A stretch of 64,000 bases of DNA. Origin: Eulemur rufifrons (lineage: Eukaryota; Chordata; Mammalia; Primates; Lemuridae). The notes under the pieces were generated by a model, which had not been told where the DNA came from, searched no databases, and was given only the letters and a program-made list of their open reading frames with translations. Positions 1 to 13,253 of this stretch are shown here, one piece after another. How positions within the stretch are numbered: position 1 is the first letter of the stretch; each line of letters starts with the position of its first letter. The stretch is taken from the NCBI RefSeq assembly GCF_041146395.1, contig NC_090986.1:39530001-39594000 (forward strand), written 5' to 3'. A program made the position numbers and the translations under genes.

Positions 1-2615
<2,615 letters not shown>

Positions 2616-2750
2616 TCATGCTTATGCTGCTGGTGCCAGTCATTTGAAGAAAAACAGTCCTTGGAGGAAAAGCAGTCGTGCTTAAAGTTCAAAGCTAATG
2701 ATCACGGATATGACAACTTCCGTTCCAGTAATAAATACAGCTCATCCTGA
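2616..2750 (+). CDS. EDNRB: Endothelin receptor type B, C-terminal tail exon
   Basis: The terminal coding exon gives residues 399-442 and the TGA stop at 2748-2750. It opens [10 protein letters not shown], whose cysteines fall on the palmitoylated C402, C403 and C405 of the human receptor. A tandem hexapeptide follows, FEEKQS then LEEKQS (2643-2660 and 2661-2678). The end is [16 protein letters not shown], rich in Ser/Tyr as expected for kinase and arrestin control. This tail separates ETB from ETA. Together the three exons give 125 uninterrupted residues with no frameshift or premature stop, so the gene looks functional. It acts at the plasma membrane of endothelium, neural-crest-derived melanocytes and enteric neurons; loss of function in mammals causes aganglionosis and pigment defects (known family biology). 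Confidence 0.98.
   Translation, partial: SCLCCWCQSFEEKQSLEEKQSCLKFKANDHGYDNFRSSNKYSSS
2643..2678 (+). repeat. 18-nt tandem duplication inside EDNRB tail
   Basis: Two adjacent 18-nt units encode FEEKQS and LEEKQS. They differ mainly at synonymous third positions. The duplication preserves frame and lengthens the tail just after the palmitoylated cysteines. As I recall, the human protein has it too, so it is ancestral and not new in this genome. Confidence 0.8.
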
Positions 2751-3530
2751 AAGAAGGAATATTCACTCAATTTCATTTTCTTTATTTTGGACAGAAGTCA
2801 TTAAAACAAAATGAAATATTTGCTAAAACAAATGAGAACCTATAACTTTGCACAAAACAATGTAAAAATGTAAAAGTAATTATTTTAACTCTCATAGTTA
2901 CAACATTTTATGAGCTGTCCACAGCATGAGAAGAAAAGCAGTGGGAATTCAGAGGGCCTCATTCATTGTAAAAGCACTTAATTTTTACAGTTAGCACTGA
3001 GAGCAGCTCTTAATAACTTCCAGTATATTTTGTACACCACTTAGGTTTAAAATTGAGCTCACTCAGAAATCAATGTGAATCTGATACAGAGGAAGAATTT
3101 GTCACTGTAAAACAGAATTTTTAAATGAAGTTGAAATTACTCAATTTGAAATTTTAAGAATGCTCTGAAACAACTTTTTAATTAATAAGGGCACACCATT
3201 GATGGAACCATAATTGGATACAAAATGTGAAAACAGTTTAGCTGGTGTATATTTTTGGACATTAGAAACATTTAAATGATCAGGAAGGTGTATCAGAAGC
3301 AAGATCGAGGGTAAGGCATAGAAAATCATTACATTCTTTACATCCAGATAAGATCGAATGTCACAAAGAGAGAGAGAAGGTTTGAAATGCTATCCCAAAA
3401 GACTTCTTTGAAATCTTCTACTCACATATTTCTGCAAAGAAAATATTACCTGCAATTGTTTCAGGATGAGTAAAATTTTCTTTTTTTTTTTTTCACTATT
3501 ATAGTTTAAACTCTGTTTAGTTTATCCATC

Positions 3531-3538
3531 TGTAAATA
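3531..3538 (+). promoter_or_regulatory. Pumilio response element (TGTAAATA)
   Basis: Perfect match to UGUANAUA on the transcript strand inside the EDNRB 3' UTR. Pumilio proteins bind this octamer and promote mRNA decay. Use here is not shown. Confidence 0.45.
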
Positions 3539-3831
3539 CTTTGCTACATACACTACATGTAGATGATTAAACAAAGGGCAGGCCCTTGTGTTCATAGCTT
3601 TATGGTGGAGAGATGCCAGTGACCTCATAACGGACAGAATGTGAATTGCCTGGTGCAGCGTCCACATGGCAAAGGAGCAGGCAGCGTCCACTCCCACCCG
3701 TGCTGTAGTTAAAGTGGTCTCTACCGTATGTATAATAGTATAGTTAAAATTCTATTTTTAAAAAAAAACCACACAAATTAGTCAAGTTAACAGCTACTTG
3801 TAAAGCGTATTACTAATTTTTATATTATTTT

Positions 3832-3839
3832 TGTAAATA
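3832..3839 (+). promoter_or_regulatory. Pumilio response element (TGTAAATA)
   Basis: Second perfect UGUANAUA octamer in the EDNRB 3' UTR, 301 bases downstream of the first. Confidence 0.45.
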
Positions 3840-4855
3840 ACCAATAGAAAAGTATTCTTGACATGGTGCTTTTCTATTATTTAGAGGCAAAACTGCTTTT
3901 TGAGATTGTTAAGAACCTCTTAACTTTGTGCATTCTTGCCGAAGTTTTTAATCTCCTTAGCAGGGTACCTTAGGTTAACTTGGGATGAGATGTGTGTGAA
4001 AGTATGTACGAGAGAAAATGGAAGAGAGAGGAAATGAGGTGGGGTGGGAGGAAACCCGTGGGGCCAGATTCCCATTCTCAGCCTGACGTTCGTCATTGCC
4101 CCGTCACATCAATGAAAAAGGTCCTGATTCTGTTCCAGCAAAACACAGTGCAATGTTCTCAGAGTGACTTTAGAAATAAATTGAGCCCAAGAGCTTTAAC
4201 TCTGTCTTAAAATATAACAGAACTTCTACGTTTTTTTTTTTTCTTTTTGTAAGCGAAGTCACATGTTGGAAACAAGCTAGCAATGTTGTTTTCTGCCAGC
4301 ATCTAATGTCATGATACAGTAAACCAAAACCCAACAATGTGGCCAAAAAGAAAGCACAATAATTAATTCCCATGCCTCGGGGATTCTATTTATAGTACAA
4401 ATCACCCACAAACTTGTTTGTTAATTTCTTACTGATCACTTTTTCAGATGCCTGTCACCATAGAAGACATCTCAGACTTTCAATTTTAAATTAACTTTGG
4501 GTCACTAATATTTTCATGGTTTGCTAATGTATTTTTTATTTCTATTTAAATTTTAGGTCAATTTTATTACCGTGTACTGAGTTTTTACATCCTAATACTC
4601 ATTTCTTCTCCATATCAGTATCAAGATCTGTAATCATCTTGCCAAATTTTGGAACTGTGCACAAAGAGTATGCATGCACTATTTATAATGCAATTTCATT
4701 CTTTAGCTTTTTTTAAAAAAAAAAAGATTTGATTCAAAATTTTAACATACTGAGAAAGGTTGATAAGAAACAATCATAATTATTTTACATAACTAAAACA
4801 GAGATAGGAAAAGGTGCTACTGTTAAGGCAGATTTCCTGGTATTAAGAACTATTT

Positions 4856-4861
4856 AATAAA
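4856..4861 (+). terminator. Possible alternative polyadenylation signal
   Basis: An AATAAA hexamer about 300 bases before the likely main site. It could make a slightly shorter 3' UTR, but there is no transcript evidence. Confidence 0.3.
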
Positions 4862-5151
4862 GCAACAGTGAAAAACAGTGTTCACATGGATATTACAGCT
4901 TAAAAGATTTATAAGTGATTTTAACCTATTTTTATCCTTTATTAACCACAGCTAATATGAGTGTATGTTCAAACATCTTTTAGTATTGGCAGCTTACATA
5001 CGAGCCAAAGGAATACAGTTTATAGCAAAACATAAGTATGCTGTAGCTAACTTTATAAAATTGTAATATAACTGTGTAAAATAATTATATATTTTGTTTT
5101 TCTGTGGTCACTTAAAGTGGCTATAGTTGTTGATTCCTTATAAACAGAACC

Positions 5152-5157
5152 AATAAA
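5152..5157 (+). terminator. EDNRB: EDNRB polyadenylation signal
   Basis: An AATAAA hexamer is followed 10-20 bases later by a likely cleavage region (about 5170-5175), with T- and G-containing sequence just after. It is chosen as the main end because of its strength and because the resulting mRNA length fits the known gene. Confidence 0.7.
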
Positions 5158-5172
5158 AATTTAAATTGCTTT

Positions 5173-6400
5173 TAAAAAAAGATGAGCTTCGTTTTCACTA
5201 TGTGGGCACTAATTTATTATTAAGTACTAATTGATTAAGTGTTTAAAGGAAATGCACATTACAAGTGGGCATTATTTATGTTAAACAGACAATTATCAAG
5301 GAAGTGTGAAAGTTGTTAAATTAAAATGCCACATTTCTGGTCTCTAGACTGTGTTGTTAGGTTTCATGGTTGTGAGGAACCAGATATACAGACATTCAGA
5401 TTCCCAAGAGTGATTATCTGGTTGATAGTTTCCAACAGCCCCTCAGGCCTTTTTTTCTCTGGTTACCTGCCTTTGGAGCATTTCACTGTTTAATCATTAT
5501 TGTATCTTAGCAAGGCAAAGGGTTGAAATGAAATTTGGAGATTACTCATTTCATTTCACAAACTCCTTTTGAGTATTTTACTATGTTCAAAGTAGGATGA
5601 AATTAATAAAATGCAGGGTTCCTACTTGATAGGAGACAGAGGTGGTAACAAACTTTAATACAAGACAAAATGAAATGAGCACTAAATAACTGCATATTGA
5701 TGACTGTAAAAGTTCACCTGTCTGTGTTTTTCAGCACATGATCCCTTTCTTTACTGGCCACAGATAATCCAGAATTGGCATTTACTCTTTTCTCCTATAA
5801 TGTCAAATCCAGCCTAGTGTTCCAGAGTTGTTTATCATTTATCTCTAAACTTTGCTAGATTTCAGCTGCCTAATTACAGCTGGGTAGCTTGAGATACAGG
5901 TGTTTTGAATCCCAGGGGCTACATGAGGAGTACAGAAAAGGACGACATAGGAAGTACCCTGTAAGCAGTCACCTGGGAAGCAGTCACCTTCTGTTGAACA
6001 TTTAGTTATAAAGTATCAATAATAATAATAATGCCCACACAATTCATTATAGTAAAAGTAGGCATAATAAATACAATTTCGATTGGTGGAAGAAAACCAA
6101 GAGATGTGGCAGCCCTAAGATGTAAAGGTCCAGAAATCCAAAAAGTTGTAGAGGCCAAGCTTGGAGAGAGAAATGACTTTGAAGTGACTGACTTTCAGTC
6201 ATTAGTCAGTCTCAGAAGTGACACACATTAAAGAATCAACAGATTGAAAAATTGTACTCAAATTGGGAGATCCCATTGAACACTTCCAGGATTCAAGGCT
6301 CATTTGACCACAGGAAATAACCCCACCATGTTAGGTAGGCAGCATGTACCATGGAAAAAACATCCAAAGTTAAAAAAAAAAAACAAAAAAAAGGATATTT
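5173..6400. other. Intergenic, no feature recognised
   Basis: AT-rich single-copy-looking DNA after the EDNRB end. A small near-tandem duplication (GCAGTCACCT twice, about 5963-5990) and an (AAT) run near 6020 are visible. Nothing codes convincingly. Confidence 0.6.
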
Positions 6401-6949
6401 TTGATTGTTTCTGCAAACTGGTTGACTTCGACAAGTCAGTTAATATATTAGAGCCTCAGTTTAATTATCTATAAAATACAGATATTAATATCTCCATTAA
6501 TTCTTACATTCAATGAACAGATTTTTAGGGTATAGACTATATAATTTTAGTTTATCCACTAAAGTATTGGTATACAAAAATGCAAAAGGCATAGCCCCTA
6601 CTCTCCAGAAACCCACAATCTAATAGACTAATAAACAAATAAAAGCAGTTAATATGTTACAAGTACTCACATATAGATATGTACATGGTAAGAATCACAG
6701 AGTTTAAGAAAACTCATCAGAGAAGTTTGTACTTGAGTTGAGCATTAAAGAAAGTTTGCCAAGCAGACAGGGGGTTTAACGGCATTGCTGGAAACATGAC
6801 TATCATGTGGGCAAACTGAAAAGGGTGAAACAGTATGGCCAGTTCAGGTGAAGGGCTAACCCTTAGCAAGCTGGGAAGTTGATGTGATAGGTGGGGCTGA
6901 AGAGACAGGTCAGGCAGGTGTCCCATGCAATGGCGTTTGCCCTTTACCA

Positions 6950-7140
6950 TGGGCTAGTGTTTCTCAAATATCTGAGGCTCACTTGCCACAGACTTATTTT
7001 GGGTGTTTGTATAAAATGCAGATTCTTGGCACCCAACTCTGAAGTATATCATCAGAATCTCCAGGATAGGACCCAGAAATATTTAATTTAACAAACACTT
7101 CAAGTAGCTCTTATACACCTAAAATTGAAGAAGCACTGCT
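6950..7140 (+). mobile_element. MER5A-like hAT-Charlie element
   Basis: It starts GGCTAGTGTTTCTCAA and ends GAAGCACTGCTG, the imperfect inverted ends of MER5-type elements. The core has the familiar 'aaaatgcagattcttgg...agaatctccaggat' order. It is non-autonomous, with no coding capacity. Confidence 0.65.
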
Positions 7141-7441
7141 GTATAGATGTTGGCAAAGCACTGGGTGTATTAAACAAGCGGTTGCAGGATAAGTTTGGAT
7201 TAGAGGACTGCAAGACATAAAGCAGAGAGACTGGGTAGCTTCCACAATTGACAGGTGAAAACATGAGTCTCTGAGAGAAGTGTGTATAGGGATGTGGAAC
7301 AGGGCGGATCTGGAAAGCTAGAGTCATCACAGCATCTTGACCAGGTAGACGTGAGAGGTGAAGCTCGGTTAAGAGGTTTCTGGCTAGCGTGGCCATTAAC
7401 TTAACTCAGGACTATAGCCAGAGAATCACATCTAGCCTACT

Positions 7442-7610
7442 CGTCTGTTTTTGTAAATAAAATTTTATTGGAACACAGTCACACCCGTTTGCTTAGTATA
7501 TTGACTATGTTTGTCTTTCACAACGGTACAATTGATAGTTGTGACAGAAGCCCACAAATGGCCTAAAATATTTACTATCTGGCCTTTATAGAAAAGTTTT
7601 GCTGACTGCT
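7442..7610 (-). mobile_element. hAT-Charlie non-autonomous element (MER1/MER33 type)
   Basis: Contains 'aataaaattttattggaacacag', then a middle with 'gactatgtttg' and 'agttgtgacagaagcc', and ends 'atatttactatctggcc...agttttgctgac'. This is the widely repeated eutherian Charlie-derived MITE seen from its complementary strand. The exact subfamily is uncertain. Confidence 0.7.
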
Positions 7611-8104
7611 AACTGAGATATGCCACATTAAGGGAAAAGAGAGGCAGGAATTGTGTTGGAAGAGAAAACAGAGACCTGGAGATGTAATGAATTCCGTCTC
7701 GGTTGTAATGATTTAAGATACCATAGGGCATCTACAAAGAAAATTAGGAGACATCTCTGGGTTAAAGACAAAAATTTGTTCATCATGGTTTAATGATGCT
7801 AATTAAAGAAAAGCTGAATGGAAATGTTTGAGAAGAAGTTAGACAGAGTAGAAGAAAAGGAAAGAAGAAATTAAAAGTAAAATGTTGAGGGTCAAATACA
7901 AGTGGAATGGATGGAGAAGAGAAATTCAGAGGAGACTGCAAGGAACAGGGAAGGTTGGTGTCATGAAAGTCGGGAAGGGAATGCAGACACAACGGAGGAG
8001 GCTGAGAATCTCCATGAAATGAGAACGGAAAAGTGATCTCTGAAATTGGCAATTTGAAAAACACTGGAGACTGTATCTAGAGCAGTTTGTATGTATGCAT
8101 GTGG

Positions 8105-8245
8105 ATGTGTGGCTGTGTGTGTGAGTGAGAGAGAAAAAGGATCACAGTATATCTCTATTTTCTCATCTCGTATTCACTCATTTACACACACACATATATA
8201 TACACACATACACACATATATATTACAAATATATATATTAATATA
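8105..8245. repeat. TG/CA/TA microsatellite cluster
   Basis: An impure (TG)n-(AG)n run at 8105-8135 is followed by (CA)n and (TA)n blocks at 8184-8240. Confidence 0.85.
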
Positions 8246-8269
8246 AAATATGTCATTTTAGCCATAGAG

Positions 8270-9740
8270 AAGGATTGAGCCTCTAGTTAAAGATGGTGGA
8301 TTAAACATATATGCTTTTTCCCCATTCTCCTTCCAAAACTCCACTGAAATGACAGAAAAAACAAGAATAAAGAGGTATAAACCGGCAAGGACAGAGATGA
8401 AAGAGAAGACACCGACCACCTAGAAATATTAACAAAATTGTGTAAGATAAAAACCAGATAGACAAGGAACTTATTCCATGGACTTACTCAGATTTTTGCT
8501 TTCTCTGCTAAACGTCTATTGGGGAGGCTGACATGTTTCACAGCCTAGAATACACTCAGGATTTGGAGGCAGCAGGTACATTTAAAGACAAGGGACTTCA
8601 CGAAGTGAGGCCAAAAACAAAAGAAGTGATTGAAAGTCTACCAGATCAGACCTAGCACCCATAATGGCCCTGTATAACTGCTGACTGTTGCCTAGTGAGC
8701 TAATACCAGGTGACTTTTTCTGGAGAGGTTGTGCCACATTGTCTCTGGACTTTGGACTTGGTCACAGCAAGGACAGCTGAAGATGGAAATGTGGCCCCTT
8801 ACTGGAATCAAAAAGATTGAGCAAAGACCTGCCTTATAAATAGTGAGACCTTCAGCCCTCATCCCTTTTAGCAGTGACTAGCAGGCTTAAATGTCCCAGA
8901 CAAGAGTATGAAGATTCTGTTTTCAGGAAATAACCAGCTCAAGGGGAAAAAAGGTACCTACAAATACCACCATCGGGGTCAAGGAGAGTTCTTACTGCAG
9001 TGGGCTCTGTGCCTGCTCCACTCTGCCCACATACATGAAATTTCCAAGTTGCCTCTTAGTGCCACATTTTTAAGCATGAATGAGTAGGCAAAGGCCAGTA
9101 GACATTTTAGGAAGCATGGAAGTGAAAGAGCCTAAAACAAACAGGAAAAAAAAAAAAAAAGTGGGGAGGTTGAGGAAATGGGAAAATATAGAGAACACAA
9201 GGAAAATCAGCAAAGTTGTAATCAATTCTCCCAGAGCAATAAGAAAAAAGAAGCAAAACAAGTATGATATATGAACAAAAGGAACATTCAGTGATTGAGA
9301 AGGCACTCTTGGAAATTGAAAATAATCTAGGAGAAATATATTTTTAACACAGTAAGAGTTTCCGAAGTCAAAACTGAGGAAAAGTAGAATGTGAAGTTGT
9401 TACTCTACCAAATTGTGCTTCAGCAAAACTAAGGAAGGAAATTAAGGAATCCAGGAAACAGGTGAATCCAACACAGGAAAGACTCAAAAACTATTCCCAA
9501 GATGATAAAGGGGGAAGAAAAAAAAAAAAAAAAACTCCTTACCCTGTCTACAAAGCAATCAGTCTGGTTAAGAGTAGAAGAGCAGAGGAAGGATATCTCC
9601 AAGAAAAAAAATAAAACATACAGAGGTTTTTAGTTGAATGATAGCTACATAGAAAAGCAAGCCCCGCTCCAAAAGAAAATAAGAAAAGCAAGCAAACAAA
9701 AAGTAATTAGACAATTGTTAATCACCCCCAAATTCTTACT
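8270..9740 (+). mobile_element. Probable ancient L1 5' region
   Basis: It begins with a 5'-UTR-like stretch (AAAGATGGTGGATTAAACA, then 'ctccactgaaatgacag' and 'aagaggtataaa'). It continues through an A-rich region with long A runs (9147-9161, 9513-9532) that resembles an old L1M 5' end and ORF1 zone. All frames are broken. Assignment is from general resemblance only. Confidence 0.45.
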
Positions 9741-9750
9741 GGTGTAAAGA

Positions 9751-9753
<3 letters not shown>

Positions 9754-9781
<28 letters not shown>

Positions 9782-9790
9782 AATATATAA
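9754..9790. repeat. (AT)n microsatellite
   Basis: An alternating AT stretch of about 35 bases with single interruptions. Confidence 0.9.
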
Positions 9791-9959
9791 AATCATAGTT
9801 ACATGGCTTGGATATAAGCAAATTTACCTTGTCAAAATAAACACTAAAGATTGTCTTAACCAAAACTGTAATACAAATAAATTGAATGAAAAAGTATAAG
9901 GAATGTGTACTTGATGGTTATGGGGTAAGAAAACCTAAATCTTAATTTTCTATAGTAAA

Positions 9960-10185
9960 ACTCTAATGCCCACTTTGGAAAACAGTTGAAGAGTAGCTAG
10001 GAAAGTTGATGATATGCTTATCCTATGACAAAAAATATTCCACTTACAGAGAAACTGCTTGTGTGACCAGGATACAGATACCAAAATATTCACAGAAGCA
10101 TTGTTTCAGCCCAAAACAAAAACAACTGAAACTCTATCAGCAATAGTTTAAATAACTAAATTTTTTGGTATATTCATACAGTGCA
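9960..10185 (+). mobile_element. L1 3' region, left piece
   Basis: Order of words typical of the ORF2 end and 3' UTR of old L1s: 'actttggaaaacagttgaag', 'cttatcctatgacaaaaaat', 'accaggatacag', 'attcacagaagcattgtttca', 'ggtatattcatacagtgcaat'. It is interrupted by the MER20-like insertion and resumes at about 10402. Confidence 0.7.
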
Positions 10186-10401
10186 ATGCTCTTCAACAGG
10201 ACTTCAGCACTATTGACATATTGAGCCAGATTATTCTTTGTCATGGGGGGCTATCCTGTACATTGTAGGACGTTTAGTAGCATCCCTAGCTCCTTCCCAG
10301 ATGACACAAGTAGTATCCTCCCAAGTTGTGACAACCACAATGTTTCTAGACATTGTCAAATCTCTCCTAGACAGAAAATCACCCCCAGTGAGAACTACTG
10401 C
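10186..10401 (-). mobile_element. MER20-like hAT-Charlie element inserted in L1
   Basis: Reads as the complement of MER20: 'agcactattgacatattgagcc', 'ttctttgtcatggggggct', 'cctgtacattgtaggacg', 'ttgtgacaaccac', ending 'cccccagtgagaactactg'. Length of about 216 bp matches the roughly 219-bp family. MER20 copies are known to have been recruited as regulatory sequence in some placental genes; no such role is shown here. Confidence 0.8.
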
Positions 10402-10800
10402 ACTACAGTACAGGAACATTAATATAAAGTTCAAAATCTGGCAAGACCAAGCTATATTTTACAGGGATCCATACGTAGTTAATAAAAATAAATAAATAAA
10501 GGAAAACAAGGAAATTATTATACAAACAAGGACAGTTGCTATTTTGGAGAGATAGCGGACAGTTGTGATTTGGAAGAGATGCATGGGGATCTTGGCCTTG
10601 GAGTGGTGTTTATAATTATTAGTTATTATATTATTTTATATAGTGATTCTGCATGTAAATACACATGTTAATATATAACATAGTTATGTGCAATATATCA
10701 TATTACATATTTACTATAATTACAATTTTATAATTATTTTTTAAGTATGCATGTCTTATGCTGTTTCCTACATGTGTTATATTTCATAATTTAAAAGGTA
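10402..10800 (+). mobile_element. L1 3' region, right piece
   Basis: After the MER20-like element the L1 order resumes ('aatataaagttcaaaatctggcaagacc', then 'gacagttgtgatttggaagag'). It ends in a degenerate tail near 'ttatatttcataatttaaaagg'. Confidence 0.6.
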
Positions 10801-11739
10801 AAAATAGGAAGCATATAGCTAACTATATCTACCTGAAAAAATCAGGAAATAGCAGTATAAGCATGTTATTTAGAAATTTGAAAGGAAATGCCTGAAAAGC
10901 TAGGAGGAAAAAAAATTATTGTTTTAGGAGTGTAAAATTCACAAGGGCAAAGGGGAGGGGCAGGGAGCTGCTCTTATTCTCTATGGGCCTTGTTACAGTA
11001 AACTAGGTACACATATTAGTTTAATAAATAAAAACATTAATTTTAAAAACGGAATAGTGGTAGAGTGGGGCATGTACACATATTTTCGTGGGTCACAAGC
11101 TCTGTAGCCATTTGGGCTGGATTGTTTATGCTGCTTATTAATCACAATGGTGTTAGTTGTATGCTGAGTGTCTGGATTCTCTGGGGTTGGCAAAAGTATA
11201 TATATGTTATTTTACTAAATAAGCAACATGGAAGCCTTTTCTAATGTTGACTAAAGATCTATTGTGTAAACAAATCTCAAAGAGGATTTTAAAACTATAT
11301 GGTAAGATGACTTACTAAATAAATTCTTAAAAGTTTAAACATTTTGGCAAAATTAATAGAAACAGGGAAAAAATAAAACGATGATGGGCAGTTGAAAGTG
11401 AATTTCATTTCATCATATTGTAGGTGGTACTAGACAAATTATTTTTCAAGAGGGTTAAAACATATACCTAATCAACAATAATTAATAACCATCCTCCTAG
11501 TGTACTTGCAGGCCAGGAAAGTTTTACTTCAGTTGCTTAACCTGACATCTCAGCCAAGTTTGGAAACTCATTGTATCAGCACATGAGTGCTGATTACGGA
11601 GAAAGCCAAGTTATGAATCTGAGATTAGGTGACACTGGTCACTCAATCCTATTAGCAGACCAAAAATCAATCACACAACATGGAGTTTGGTAAGAACACT
11701 GATAAGAAAAGTGAAGAGTCGCCTAGAATCTATAGCACT
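10801..11739. other. Intergenic, no feature recognised
   Basis: AT-rich DNA without recognisable repeats or reading frames of interest. Confidence 0.5.
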
Positions 11740-12470
11740 TAGGGAAGGCTTAGCCTACTTAAGACATTTAAGCTAAAGTCTAATGTAAGTAAGCTAGCCA
11801 GCGGGGAGGACAATGACAGAAATGTTTCCCAGGAGAGAGGACAGCATGTACATAGCCCAGAGATGAGAGAGGACACGACCTCTGAAAATGATGTGTGTGT
11901 GTGTGTAAGTGAGAGAGAGAGAGAGAAATATATGTAAAGAGAGATACATCAGAGGCAAAGAGAAAATGACAGGCCAGACAACAAAAGCCAATTCAGAAAG
12001 TGTCTTGTATCCGAGGTAAGAGGTTCATACTTGACATGGGTTGGGATGGAGGGACACTAAAGGCTTTTAATCTAGGGATGTGCATTTAGAAAGGTCAGCA
12101 TGTTTAAATACACTAAATCACAAGGAAATGACTACCTGTAATTACTGTGAAGGGTGTATGTGTGTTGTCAGAAGTGACGGGAGAACATGCATTTGACTAG
12201 GCACATTTTAAACTTGAGGGGCATGTAAAATATTTGTCTTTTTTTACTACGTGAGAGTCTTGAGCAAGTTTACGTAATGATGGAGATGAACTACTAGAGA
12301 TACAGAGGTTGAAGATACAGAAGACAGGAGACATTTGGGAGATGTTTCAGAGAAGAAAGCCCTGAGAAAGTGTGAGGAAGTGGGATTGAAGTCACAGAAG
12401 GAGATATTGGACTTAGATGAGAAGAGGAAGAGAGAGAGAAAGAGGAAATTCTATCATACAAAAAATTGTT
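11740..12470 (-). mobile_element. LINE-2-like remains with TG/AG microsatellite
   Basis: The G-rich strand resembles L2 seen in reverse ('cagcatgtacatagcccagag', 'ggcttttaatctaggga', 'agaaggagatattgg'). A (TG)n(AG)n microsatellite lies at 11891-11926. Similarity is patchy. Confidence 0.4.
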
Positions 12471-13137
12471 TTGATTAATCTTGGTTTGAGACTGTGTTTC
12501 CTAGTCTGCTGCTTCTAAAAAGAATCTTACATTTGCAAAATACATTTTGAAGTACTGAAATTAATTATATTTAAGTTGTTAATTGTACAGAATGGCTTCC
12601 TTATCCATAATAAATCATGTTAGGGACAATAAGGACTGTGTTGAGATTATTATCACAGAAATTTACTTAAGTGTTTTCTATAAACACAGCTGGGCAGCAT
12701 CTGGAGTTTAAACTGTAAATTCCTTGGAAGTTTGTGCTTATGCCTCTGCCTCTTTTGTAAATTGCGGAGGTACCTTAGGTGATATTTTGCATAACCGGTG
12801 CTAACCACCAGCTTATGGTCATTTGAATGCAGATTTAATTTTTTTTTTATTATTATGGCTTAGCTAAGCAGGAGAATGCAAAAATTAGTGATTGATGACA
12901 AATTTTAAATTCTAGATCCAGGTATTGGTAGCTGGACAACCCATTAAGCATTCCAGATACCTTAGGAGCTGCGTAGCTTTAAGATGCTTTCATTTCATTT
13001 AAAGTGGAAATTTGTTTGGGCTGTCATCAAATTGTTTTTTGATTGCCAATATCAGATTGGATACGTGGTCTAGCCTTAAGGTCTAGCCTTATCACAATTT
13101 GTGATTTCTTTATCCTTTTTTTGCTTACCTAATTTGG
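12471..13137. other. Intergenic, no repeat recognised
   Basis: No repeat family is recognised. It holds a T run (12839-12849) and a 13-base near-tandem duplication (GGTCTAGCCTTA twice, 13067-13090). The lack of visible repeats makes it a reasonable place to look for conserved non-coding sequence, but conservation cannot be judged here. Confidence 0.4.
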
Positions 13138-13167
13138 GAGAAGGAGGGCAGGTTCTCTCAGGCAAAA

Positions 13168-13253
13168 CTCCTTAAGGGCAGGGAGCATGGCTACCTTGCT
13201 CACCATTACCCGCTTGGCACAGTGCTCAAGAAATATTAATTAAATGAATAAAA
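13168..13253 (+). mobile_element. L2/MIR-type 3' tail
   Basis: 'actccttaagggcagggagc' through 'ttggcacagtgctcaagaaat' to 'aattaaatgaataa' is the standard end of L2-like elements. Confidence 0.6.

Larger units (their letters stand above)
2751..5172 (+). other. EDNRB: EDNRB 3' untranslated region
   Basis: This AT-rich stretch of about 2.4 kb runs from the TGA stop to the first good polyadenylation signal followed by an A-rich site. Its length agrees with the long (about 4.3 kb) EDNRB mRNA known from other mammals. It contains two perfect Pumilio-type octamers, a poly(T) stretch near 3480-3493 and a purine-rich patch near 4010-4050. No Alu or L1 is recognisable in it, as expected for a retained 3' UTR. 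The 3' end is inferred from signals, not from transcripts. Confidence 0.8.
6490..8065 (-). mobile_element. Decayed LINE-2-like block with two DNA-transposon insertions
   Basis: The complementary strand is C-rich and resembles the 3' half of LINE-2 in patches: an end like 'ttaccattcaatgaacag' at about 6500, and stretches resembling the L2 'cctgacct...ctgttcctc' region at 6730-6950, 7150-7390 and 7620-8060. The block is broken by a MER5A-like element (6950-7140) and a Charlie-type element (7442-7610). Divergence is high and segment limits are guesses. Confidence 0.45.

Noticed and set aside
3992..4373. Frames of 72 (+) and 67 (-) residues in the EDNRB 3' UTR
   Set aside because: No domain, atypical composition, inside a long 3' UTR.
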